From Chelonoidis abingdonii (lineage: Eukaryota > Chordata > Testudines > Testudinidae), in the NCBI RefSeq assembly GCF_003597395.2, contig NC_133771.1, positions 55,622,114 to 55,686,113 on the forward strand: a stretch of 64,000 nucleotides of DNA, in the 5' to 3' direction. Numbering within the stretch: position 1 is the first letter of the stretch; every line of letters begins with the position of its first letter. The notes under the pieces are model-generated. The model did not search any database. It saw only the letters and a program-made list of their open reading frames with translations, and was not told the origin of the DNA. Positions 36,779-46,699 of the stretch are shown here, piece after piece. The position numbers and the translations under genes are program-made.

Positions 36779-36911
36779 CTGATCCCCTCCCCTCTGCTCC
36801 CTATTCTCTCCACCCCTCCTGAGTCTATCTCTTTCCACCTATCCTCGGTTCCCACCTCTCCCTCACCCTCCATCGCAACCCACCCCCATCCCCTACATTG
36901 ACCCCTCCCAG
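36779..36911. other. pyrimidine-rich insertion unique to copy 2
   Basis: About 130 bp, almost entirely C and T on the plus strand (CCTCCCCTCTGCTCCC, CTCCCTCACCCTCCATC), absent from the corresponding point in copy 1 (near 26281-26290). It could be an allelic insertion, a read artefact or a real part of the locus dropped from copy 1. Confidence 0.6.
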
Positions 36912-39900
36912 ACCCACAGATCAGATGGTACTCCTGATGTGCTGTAAGGGCAAGTGGCCAAGTCTGGTGCTCAGATCACTCGGACTGGCCAATCAGCTGT
37001 CATTCAGGAAATTCTGAATTTCATAAACATCACTAGATCCCACTGCATGCCTTCCCAGCTCAGTGATATTCCAATACCATCTCTGTAGTAACTTCTGGTC
37101 ATAGACTAAGGATGGACAATAACTGTACTCACCAACTAGCTGTACTGGTGGAGTGAGCTCCAGAAATAAAGGCTAGTGCTCTTCTTAGTTGCTGATTCTT
37201 ATTATGTCTTGGCTTTACATATATATCAAATGGTGCTGCGCTATTGGCCCATCTCCATAGGGATCTGGTCAGTCCCTTTTCTCCAGAGGAAAAACCCAGG
37301 CCCTCGTGTGCTATAATGCAGCCCTAGTGTGTATTAAATCACAGTCATTGGATATCTATTACATATCTCCTTGGTGTATGTGCTATATCACTCTGTTGGT
37401 TGTATACCTTAAAATCTCAGGTACTTTCAAAGGGATTACATTTAGGATAAGGAGGGTGTATGCAATAAGTTCAGGTACATTATCGTCAACTGGAATGTTT
37501 CAACAAGTAAATTTGCAGTGGCAGAACAATCTTTGGTATTCATTTGGTTATTCACTAATTGGGTAACAAATAACATAAGGGCTTCTTTCATGAACCACCA
37601 GTACAATTCCAGGATAGCATCATATCTACTTCACTATGGAACACATCAATTTCAATTACAGATTCTTGTAGTTTCATTTGGTAGTGTATATCGTAGATTC
37701 TATTTTCATGTCCCATTTATTCTCCACTCAATTGTCACTATATGGGATATCCTGCAACTGTAAAAAATTTTTTCCTTTTTTTTTCCAAACAATCTTTAAA
37801 AAATCACTAAAGTTGAAGGCCTTGTGTATTGGGTTTTATCAGATATATGGCATTGTCTGTTTTGGATGATTACAGGGGTAATGTGTATGGGAGATGGCAG
37901 AGCAGTGGCACAAAGTGCCTTTGGTACTGTGTCATAAAAAAATAGAGAGAGCTAATACATGATGAATATTTTACAAAACCGGGCGAGCCTGTAGAAATAA
38001 ACCCAAAAATCACTATCAATACCACATCCCAGGCATGGATCCCACAATTTCTCCTGCCAGTGGTATAATTCTTTGTTTCTTCACCAAGAATCAGTCTAAG
38101 TCCTTCTATCAGGAATTCCTGGACTTTGGCAATTTCAGTGGAAGAGTGTTCCTTTTCTTTCGGCCAACAGTCATGGGTTCAGGCATCCTACAGGGGAGAG
38201 TTACCAAGCACATCGCCCTGTAATGGTTTGATTCCCTAAAAAATCACAAGGCACAGAGGTCTGTCAGTGGACAAGGGAGAGGTTTACTAAGCACTCACCT
38301 TGTCCTTTTCCTGCTGTCAGAGGCACAGCAGAGCTAGAAGAAGAAATGGCCTAATCATCAGTAGGAAATCCCCCGAGTGGAGGGTTTTTGCAGTGAGAAT
38401 CACGGAGTCCAGTCATCTTTTGGCACTTCACAGTGGTGTTGTAGTCAGAGGACTTACATAAGGCCTTTCGCATGGACCCAAGCAGTCTTTCGTTGGTGGA
38501 CCTTTACATAGATCTAGTTCCCTGCGCTCCACACAATGGAGGGCACTAGGTCTTGGGTAGTGTTCTTTACCTGTGAGAAAAAGAACCTAAAGATTCATTA
38601 TGCCTGGACGGTGTTTTGCAGATCTCGAGCTCTTGGCACATTCAAGCCCTCCTTTCTTGGTTGTCCAGCCAAGTCTTAGCTGTGAGCAGTTCCTTGAATG
38701 GCCGTCGTTTTACTTTAGCTGAAGCATGAGTAGCTCTTTTAGTTAAATTCATTCTGTCTTTTTTCTTGTTTCTTTCCTTCTTCCTTTTTGGCTTCTTTAA
38801 CCTACAAGGACTCATTCTTCCTCCATACAGCTTGTGCCCACTAAGAACCTACATAAACATTGCCATTATATGTACATTATCTTATTACTTCAATGTCATG
38901 CCCGATACCCCGTCCATTAAATATTTTTACAGGGCTTTGGGCAACAAGCCAGACAAGCACACCCACTTCGAGAGTCCATTCAAGTACAACCGTCTGGTGT
39001 CAATAGCTTCCCACATCCCCAGCTCTGTTAGAATCTGACGTAGAAGAATTCATGTAAATATGGGGAGTGTGTGTTAACTTTTCATGTCCTGCTTCCACAG
39101 ATGTTTGTAGGCAAATTAAACATTTTTTTAAATTAACAATCTGCTAATAATTCTTTTTTCTTACTTAAGCAAATTTAACTTAGTATTCACATGTACCGTG
39201 ATTATCCCAAACACTTTGTTCAAAGTTGAATAAAACAAGTATCTGCCATTTAACCGCTTTGTTTCGATTTAACTAGACTGACTATGAAAATAATTAAAAA
39301 CACACATTGTGGCCCACAAGACAAACCCCACAGACAGACATAGAACACAAACATAAGCCTATTGTGTGCAGTAAATGTATACATTGATCTGCTGTTCGCT
39401 GCATCAGGTTTCTCTGATTATCTGAAGACAAAAAAACAGAGATCTTACCCCTCTGGCAGTCAATCATCACTTAAAACATTAAATACCTTTTGATTTTCAG
39501 CACAACAGGGAATTACACCCATTATTCTTCTTCTGTATTTGTTCATAGGCAGCCCAGGTTGTCAGTGGGCTTCTACCTTATCAGTAGTAACTATTTGCAT
39601 TAATACAGATGTTGTCGTGCTTGCTTCTGGAATGCCAAGCTATTTCAAGCTTCAGATTCTTCCCTTAAAGGGACATAAATTAACTTTACAGAATTTTGAT
39701 GGCTTTTTACTGACAACTTCTGCTTTCAAACACTGATAAAAAGAGTTCTTATGCGCGCCCTTAAAGCCTAATAGGATTTAATTACAATAGCACTTAACAT
39801 TCTTAGCTAATTCGACTAAATTGTTCATAGACCAATAATGCAATCTATAATTTCTGTGTCCTGAATTTATTACAACACATTTCAAAAACAACCAGAACTT

Positions 39901-42178
39901 TTCTCTTTGCATGTTTTACAAATTCAACTGCTGTCCTCCAGCAACGTACAGAGTTAACTGTCTCACCTGCTTCCTTAAATCACTTGCTGTCTCCGAGTAG
40001 CCACTTTTATCAACTCAAATCAACCATTCAATATGTGTCCCTGGTATGAAATCCCATGCTTATACTTACTTACTCTCCTTCCACTACACCCTCAAAATTT
40101 TCCACACTGTTTTCAAATTCTCTGTCTTTGCCTGCCCCGCTTGGCGCCGATCTGCTTTTCTCGCTGAACCGTCCCTCGTTCATGGGCACCAGCTTGTTCA
40201 CTACCAGTTGAGCTAGGAGTGTGGGGCTTCTCAATAGCCCACCTTCCTGGTCTCTTCCCAACGTTAGTAACTTCAAAGACTACCCAAGTCTCGCTTGTGA
40301 GCTTCCACCTGGGCAAAAAACGCATGAGCCCATTGCATTTTAACTATTCATTTCCTTTGTGGCAAACAACCTGCCTGGTTATGGCGTGAGGCGGCACAAA
40401 TGGTTGACATTTGACAAGTCCTGAAGACCGGTACTTGCTAGCCAGGCTTCCTTTTCTCGCGGAACTTGCCCTCGCGGGTTTGAGTTGCTGCCTGTTCATG
40501 ATCTATGCTTTAATTGCTTCAATCTAGTTATCATACACATCTCTTCCCTTTTCTCCAAATTCTCATATTGCCAGTCCTGCTACAACTGGGTAGATCCACC
40601 TGGCAACCTTAAAATATACTAAACAACATACCAAGCAAAGCAACATAAAAAATACCAAGGGGAAACAAATGATGGTGTAGAATTCTGCAGGACTCCTCCT
40701 CAGTTGCTCACACAACTGATTGAAAATTTCTGTTACATCTTTCCTCGTGTCAGTGAATCAGGCTGACACTGCAGGACGTTGGGCAAGATAAAGAAAACAC
40801 ACCATATGACTGAATTTTAAAGCTTCATTAATAAAATAATAAAACAACAATGGAGAGTGTTGGGAACGCTCCCATATCACTCAGGAAAAACATTAATGCC
40901 CCAAGCCCTAAGCTTTTTATACTCAGACATGTCCAGACTGGCCAAGTCTGTGTATACGTTAGAGAAGGGAGAGAGATGGACAAGAGATTATCCTGTATAC
41001 AGCTTGTCCAGAATTTCCAACTATCTTTCACTCTTGGAGGGCTGTTCTTTTACACCCTGGAATCTCCTGTGGCGTCTCTTTCAGAGATTCCGTCCAGGTC
41101 GACTGCTGTGGCTTTCTCGGTGTCACTAAGCCACATCAGCTCCGGGTCACACCTGTTGGATCTCACTGGACAGTTAAACTTTGCAAATGTAATCTCAGTT
41201 CTGTAACTTGTAATTGCTTTGTTGCCTCTGTCTGTATTTTTTTTTCCCACACAACTGGGGTCGAAAACAGGTTTTCTTTGTACTTAGGATAGTCTGGATT
41301 GATTCTTGACTTGAACGCAGAGCAACTTTTCTTATTTCTGGCCAAGCTGAATTCAGATTAACCATTCCTTTCCTCAATAGACAAATTGCTCACACTGTCA
41401 GAGGCTTTTGGTGATTAAAAGCCTCTCTTAGATGTATGATCTTATCTAGATTGAAGGTACCTTCTAGTGGGCATTGTTTTAGATGGATTTTCACGCGTAT
41501 AAAGATTCCAATTGGTCTAATACCTGCAGGTTGTTGGACCATAATGCTTGTAACATGAAATAAGATGGGTACCCTTGGGGGGTGAGCTGGAATGCTTAGA
41601 CTGTCCCCTACCCATTTCCAATCACACACACCCCGGAGAATGCCCTGTCTGCGCTAGCGCATAAACTAAAGGTCTTCCTCAGGGCTATTCACACAGGAGA
41701 GGCTAACGGAGCGAATGGCCACGACCCTCCTACATACTCCTTCAGCAAAGAGCGTCGGCTAGTCTCAGGGAGACGGCGCTGCTTACTCTGATTGCATCCA
41801 GTGAGATGATCCAGACTGTCAGTAGCCACACGGAAAGGACAGGGGAAGGGAAGACTTGGTTCACACACTCCTAGCCCAGTAGCTCCTCACCGACGATGCC
41901 AGGCCGAGTCAGCCCATCATGGGTCAGATCTCCTAAAGATCCACTAGTTACCAGCCTTGCATTAGAGTAGTCCTGGTCACGAGCTTTCGCTTCACAGGGA
42001 CTCTGGGCATCTCGGTAAGAGTCACTCACACCAGTATATACAGACACACACCAAGGCTTATTGCCAAATACCACGATGCATTCTTGTACGTTATGTCCGG
42101 ACCCAATACCATGAGCGGTATGACAACCCTACTTGAGGCGGTAAGAGAAGTAAAAACCCCTCAGCACCGGTGCATATC

Positions 42179-42226
42179 TAATGCATTTCACTATGCATTA
42201 CCTAATGCATTTACCTATGCATTACC
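42179..42226. repeat. two tandem 24-bp units with internal inverted symmetry
   Basis: Units 42179-42202 and 42203-42226 differ at about three positions. Each begins TAATGCATTT and ends TATGCATTACC, so each can fold on itself. The segment lies in the ERV leader or early coding region. Copy 1 has a degraded version near 31990-32035. Confidence 0.85.
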
Positions 42227-42488
42227 TTGTTGGCCAACCCAGCAGTTTCCCAGTACTGCTATAAACTAACCTTTTTTTTTTTGGGTGCAACCACTTTGCA
42301 TCTGATCTTGCTGCACAGTCAATAAGTTCAGATGACGTGAGTCCAACAGAGACAGAAGGCCCCACGTACAGGCCTCCAAAGACACCGCAAAAGAGATTTC
42401 GAAAGGTCTCATACCTCTCTTGTGGCTCCATGGGGTTCGAAGGGGAACGATCCGTAGCAGCTGCCTGTGTCTCAGTAGGGGTTGCCAT
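42222..42488 (-). CDS. gag-position ORF of the ERV, partial, no recognised domain
   Basis: An open minus-strand frame of 89 codons starts at the ATG at 42486-42488 and begins MATPTETQAAATDRS. A frame upstream of that ATG is open but starts only at a TTG. The start codon overlaps the 3' edge of the primer-binding site, so there is essentially no leader, unlike typical gammaretroviruses. It occupies the gag position. I recognise no matrix domain. A run of ten A residues on the minus strand near 42272-42281 is a natural indel hotspot, and the frame beyond it enters the error-rich block. Whether this is the true gag N-terminus is inference. Confidence 0.45.
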   Translation of the reverse strand: MATPTETQAAATDRSPSNPMEPQERYETFRNLFCGVFGGLYVGPSVSVGLTSSELIDCAARSDAKWLHPKKKRLVYSSTGKLLGWPTR

Positions 42489-42504
42489 CCCGGACAAGCC
42501 CCCA
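42487..42504 (-). other. primer-binding site, tRNA-Pro type
   Basis: On the minus strand TGGGGGCTTGTCCGGGAT. This matches the tRNA-Pro primer site known from murine leukaemia-type retroviruses at 17 of 18 positions (T for C at position 9). It lies 3 nt from the 5' LTR (42505-42507 intervening), as expected. Confidence 0.92.
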
Positions 42505-42563
42505 AATTGTCAGAGAAAAACGCAGTTCTTGCTTTTTCGTTCGGGTGCAGCAAAATCAAATAC

Positions 42564-42569
42564 TTTATT
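42564..42569 (-). promoter_or_regulatory. LTR polyadenylation signal AATAAA
   Basis: TTTATT on the plus strand inside the 5' LTR; the partner LTR has lost it through a 4-bp difference. Confidence 0.6.
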
Positions 42570-42669
42570 ATTTCTCCAGCAATTGCAATAGAGGGAGGGA
42601 GTGCCCTAGGACACTGGGTCACCCCAGTCCCGGACAGGTCTCTCAACAGGTAAACAATTACAGCAAGCA

Positions 42670-42675
42670 TTTATA
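42670..42675 (-). promoter_or_regulatory. LTR TATA box
   Basis: Minus-strand GGTATAAATG in the 5' LTR, upstream of the polyadenylation signal in the transcription direction, as in retroviral U3. Confidence 0.6.
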
Positions 42676-42980
42676 CCTTTGTCACAGACAATAACAAGCA
42701 ATAATACAGACAATAATGAGCAACAGCTGCATTTTGTTTATACATAGGCTATCTTGCTATTTTATTTTCCTCACTTCTGGGAGCCAGTCTACGTATTTGA
42801 TTATTAGTGCAAGGTCATGATAACTTCTTACACAGTTCTTTCCTACTCGCCTCACACTATCCTCGCTTCTACAAATCTCACGTCATTAGGGTTACAGCTG
42901 GCCTAACTCTTGCTAACAGACTGACATGCATTAAGATCCCCTACAAATCCTTGTCAATTCTTTCCCTTCTTCCACACCAA

Positions 42981-44885
42981 TTATATGATTTGGTTGAGAT
43001 TTTCAGAATAAAGAACTAGTCACTTTAAGTAATGGTGGCAGAATCTGCCCAAATACTATTTGTTTACTATCAGCTATCACTTTACAGAGTTTCAGGGAAA
43101 TAAGTCGCTGCCCTGCAGATCTCAAATAAAAGTTATTTACAGAAAACATAGCTTCTTTGAAATCCATGCCTAGGAATCACAACATTTTCATTGTAATTCA
43201 TTTGTATAAGTCCATGTAGTGTTTGCACTGGAGGAAGTGGGGTTTTAAGAGGGACTTAAGTGAGGAAAACGTAAATCGGAGTGGCTGGTGGCTATTTTGC
43301 CAAAATCCAGCAAATTGCTTGCCTACATTTATTGTAGCTAACTTTTCATGCAAAGGAGAAGGTAGAAAAAATAGAAAACGGATTTCAACTAATCAATAAT
43401 TTAAAAAAAATACTCTTCTCTTAAAAATGTGATGAGCTTGATTGTACTAAAGACAGCCATTTCAAATGGGAGACTCTGTTGTGCCTTTCAGTATGTTCCC
43501 CAAGGTTTAGCACACAGAAGATTTAAGAACACATCACAAGAATGAGTGCAGATATGAACAGCATGGGAATTTCAGTTTAACATTAACTGTTTCAGTGACT
43601 TAACAAGCAGAGAGGTTTAATGCAATGGACTTTTGGCTCATCTCAAATCTAGTACAAATTGGTGTCTGATTTCACCTTACCTTAAACAATTTTCAACTTT
43701 GTGAAATATGATAGCAATTGCTAGAGCATCACAAAATGCTAAAGACACAGATATATGCTGACCCTCATTGTTTGCATGAACATGTGATTATATGTGTCTA
43801 GTGCAATCCTCAATAGTTACAATGTTTCAACAAATATTCACATTTGTGCTAAAATAGTTGCTTATGGTCCTGTATGAGATGCTGGGCTCAAGCACTCAGG
43901 ATTACAACCACAGCATCAGTGGTGGCTATAATTTATGATGGTAAGCTTTCATATCTCAAAGCACCAGGCAAAGAATTTCTCCTAAGAGCATTGCTTCTTG
44001 TCATGAAGCGCTATTGTGCTATTCACCCAAGAGCTGTTGGTTTTGGGTTTTTTTTTAACTATACTTGGTTAAAGGCCTCTACAACAAGAAGGAGGCATCA
44101 CCATTAGCAATGGAGAATGGGTAAGGAAAATTTTAGCTGACCGAAAGCAGCCTTCCCTAATCCTCATTTATGTTTAAATGCATCAGGTCTCAGGTACTTT
44201 ATTTTTTCCAGAGCATTAAAATCAGTAAACCTGCATTATGGAGTTATTGCTTCTATATACCATTCTTCCAGATTAGAGCTCTGAATTAAGTTGAAATTCA
44301 CAAATGAAGAACCCGCTTCTCCTTCCACTCCAACTTTACACTGGTACACCACCATTAATTATAATGGAAGTACTCTTGCTTAGAGAATCAGACTATAGAG
44401 ATGAATAGGACAAATGGGAGAACGAAACAGAAACAGGGATGGATTTTAAAGTTGAAGGCCACTTAGTGTGAGTGGAGGGCTAATGGTCACTGCCCCTCTT
44501 ACCTCTGCCAAATACCAGGCATTTATTAAGTTTATGTTCAAATGACTTCAATACCAAAAAAATCAATATTCAGAGTTGGTCCTCTTCAGTCTAACCCTTA
44601 GGAATCAGATAATCTCCAAATTTTCATCATCCTCCCCTCACAAGGAAGAAGGAAGGAATACAAGAAGGGTACCTAAGTCAGTGAAGTCTTAGGTTTCCCC
44701 TTCTTCCTCTTGGCTAGCAGGGTCCACCACTCATTTCGCAGATCTCATGTTTACCTCCAGGACCCAGTCTCTTTTAGCCTATTTTCCGCACAAGACATCA
44801 GCCACAAGTTACAATGAAACTACAAACTGATTTACAATTTTTAAATCCTGCCCTTATTTCTAATTAACCTAAATCTGGGTCTCTA
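42981..44885. other. intergenic, no feature recognised
   Basis: Unique-looking AT-rich DNA to the right of the ERV. The short plus-strand frame at 43874-44107 has no domain. Confidence 0.45.
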
Positions 44886-44887
44886 GG

Positions 44888-45005
44888 ACAGTGTTTCTCA
44901 AACTTGGGACGCCGCTTGTTTAGGGAAAGCCCCGGTTCGCTGCTCCAGGCCAATGGGAGCTGCTGGAAGCTACACAGGCCGAAGGTCGTACTGGCCAGGG
45001 GGCAC
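44888..45005 (+). repeat. hAT-type non-autonomous transposon fragment
   Basis: Starts CAGTGTTTCTCAAACTTGGG, a hAT-like terminus. It continues with TTTAGGGAAAGCCCCGGTTC and GCTCCAGGCCAATGGGAGCT, which is characteristic of a frequent GC-rich reptile hAT derivative. The right terminus is missing. Confidence 0.65.
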
Positions 45006-45009
45006 GCAT

Positions 45010-46150
45010 TAAGGGGAATGAACATTACAAGATATAATCACTTGTTCCTTTAGCTTTCCTTTCTTTTCCCCCACCCACTCCCAGGGAGAAGCAGAGGATT
45101 CTATCCTCCTCCTCTCCTTCCTTTCTCCAGTAGAAGACCCATATACATTCTGTGAAGGTGGTTGGGAGAGGAAGGACCTGGAACAGACCAGCTTCCCACA
45201 CCTCTCTATGGAATCAAACATATTCTGCACTAAGAGGTGGATAGAGAGGTATCATCTATGCAAGTAGACCATGTGGTGGGGCATGCAGATGCCACACTCA
45301 CCAGATGGGGGTTATTGAGAGCCTTTGGGCTCAGTCAGCCTCACTCTATATGATGGGCTGCATTCACCTCTTCACTGCCCTCTGCCGACTACTGTTGCCA
45401 TTTTCTTCAGAGCCCAGTGCCTCTGCAGGTCTTCCGTGGCTCAGCCCTCTCAGGCAGTCTAAAATCACTTTGGGGTATAATATACTCAAAATAGAAACAC
45501 TTCCTTGCTCTTCAGGGACAATTATAAACAAAATAGTTCCTCACCCAGTTGGGCTAAATTCCCTTTATAGCACTGAATCAGCAAAGTCTCTTTAGAACTC
45601 TTGACACTGCTTGTGGCTAGCAGTGGGTCCTAGCCCACCGTGGCTCCTTTTGCACTTCTCCTTGTTCCTCTGGCTCCTGCCAGGAATTGCCTTTCTGACA
45701 GCAAGTTTATTTTATTTCATGCTGCTGTGTTTTGATTGGCTGTTGCTGATCTCCAGCCCTTCTAGCTGCTGGAGGACCAGATCTCACTGGTTCCCAAGAT
45801 GGCTGTTGTTTTCCTCTCAGAGAGCTATTTCCTGGGGCAGGGTGCAGCAGAGCAGAAGGGCCTCCAGTAGTGGGTCACAAAGGCCTGGTATATCCCATCA
45901 CACCCCATTGCACTAGTGAGAGGTTTTAAGCCTGAAGGATGGAATAAAAAACTCAACTCAGTTATGTCCAACTGGAAGGATGCCTCTCATGTTTGCCCTG
46001 GGAAGAAGGCCTGACTAGGGTCCAGTGGACATCCAGAGACTGCCTACTTGTAGACCAAGTGGTAGCCAGGATCTCCCTAGATGCTGTTAGATGCAACAGC
46101 CTCATGTAAAGGAGGGGGCACAGGAAGGTAGAGCTGATGTGGGACTTTTA
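45010..46150. other. intergenic, possible unclassified repeats
   Basis: No gene is recognised. 45600-45900 is GC-richer and resembles interspersed-repeat sequence (CAAGATGGCTG, CTTCTAGCTGCTGGAGGACC), but I cannot name a family. Frames at 45305-45595 and 45611-45916 carry no domain. Confidence 0.4.
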
Positions 46151-46158
46151 CAATTTCT

Positions 46159-46690
46159 AAGAACATAAAAACATAAAAATGGCCATACTGGGTCAGACCA
46201 AAGGTCCATCTAGCCCAGTATTCTGCCTTCCAACAGTGGTCAATGCCAGATGCCCAAGAGGGAATGAACAGATCAGGTAATCATCAAGTGATTTGTCCCC
46301 TGTCACCCACTCCCAGCTTCTGGCAAACAGAGGCTAGGGACAGCATCACTGCCGATACTGGCTAATAGTCATTGGTGGACCTATCCTCCATGAACTTATC
46401 TAGTTCTCTTTTGAACCCTGTTATAGTTTTGGCCTTCACACCATCCTCTGGCAAGGAGTTCCACGTGTTGACTGTGCATTGTGTGAAAAAATACTTCCTT
46501 TTGTTTGTTTTAAGCTTGCTTCCTATTAATTTAATTTCATGACTCCTAGTTCTTGTCTTATGAGAAGAAGTATATAACGCTTTCATGATTGTATAGACCT
46601 CTATCATATTCCCCCTTAGTCATCTTTTTTCCAAGCTGAAAAGTCACAGTTTTATTAATCTCTCCTCATATGGAAGCCTCTATGTAACTA
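46159..46690 (-). mobile_element. CR1-clade LINE, 3' end with RT C-terminal tail
   Basis: On the minus strand, 46607-46362 encodes the end of the LINE ORF2: KYFFTQCTVNTWNSLPED followed by GFKRELDKFME. This is the characteristic last segment of CR1/L2-clade proteins. A long 3' UTR follows, ending near 46159 in an ATGTTCTTA-like tail. The family is shared with 16628-16784. It is 5'-truncated, as most LINE copies are, and its open frame has diverged little. Confidence 0.85.
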
Positions 46691-46699
46691 ATCTGTTTT

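Larger units (their letters stand above)
32196..42292. other. second, error-rich copy of the duplicated block
   Basis: Collinear with 21602-32095 but about 400 bp shorter, with frequent single-base losses outside and inside homopolymers (for example TCAAGCTATTTATTCTTATG for the first copy's CAAGCTATTTATTCTTTATG). Sequence quality seems to recover abruptly near 42293: the LTR that follows aligns to 24872-25339 with few indels. This pattern fits low-coverage, unpolished long-read sequence at a contig end. Genes should not be annotated in it. Confidence 0.92.
24872..42976 (-). mobile_element. endogenous-retrovirus-type LTR element, tRNA-Pro primer, interrupted by a false duplication
   Basis: Two LTRs of 468-469 bp in the same orientation (24872-25339 and 42508-42976) are flanked outside by CCAA (24868-24871 and 42977-42980). 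This 4-bp target duplication is usual for gammaretrovirus-like (class I) elements. Inside, a polypurine tract abuts the low-coordinate LTR and a tRNA-Pro primer site abuts the high-coordinate LTR, so the element reads on the minus strand. Removing the gap and the repeated block leaves about 7.9 kb (24872-32095 plus 42293-42976), a normal length for a provirus. I could not recognise reverse transcriptase, integrase or envelope domains. The longest minus-strand frame in copy 1 is about 106 codons (29812-30132), and frames are broken by decay, sequencing error or both. The class I call rests on primer and duplication length only. Confidence 0.8.
42508..42976 (-). repeat. ERV 5' LTR
   Basis: 469 bp, TGTCAGAG to TTCCACA on the plus strand. 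On the minus strand it carries a TATA box (TATAAA, plus-strand positions 42670-42675) and a polyadenylation signal (AATAAA, plus-strand 42564-42569) about 100 bp downstream. This spacing gives a short R region and is normal for a retroviral LTR. The outer flank CCAA (42977-42980) pairs with 24868-24871. Confidence 0.93.

Noticed and set aside
32196..42292. A genuine recent tandem duplication of the locus
   Set aside because: The copies abut a gap, match end to end, differ mainly by one-base losses, and only one outer LTR is found on each side.
46362..46607. 81-codon minus-strand frame as a small gene
   Set aside because: It is the C-terminal end of a CR1-clade LINE protein followed by the family's 3' UTR.
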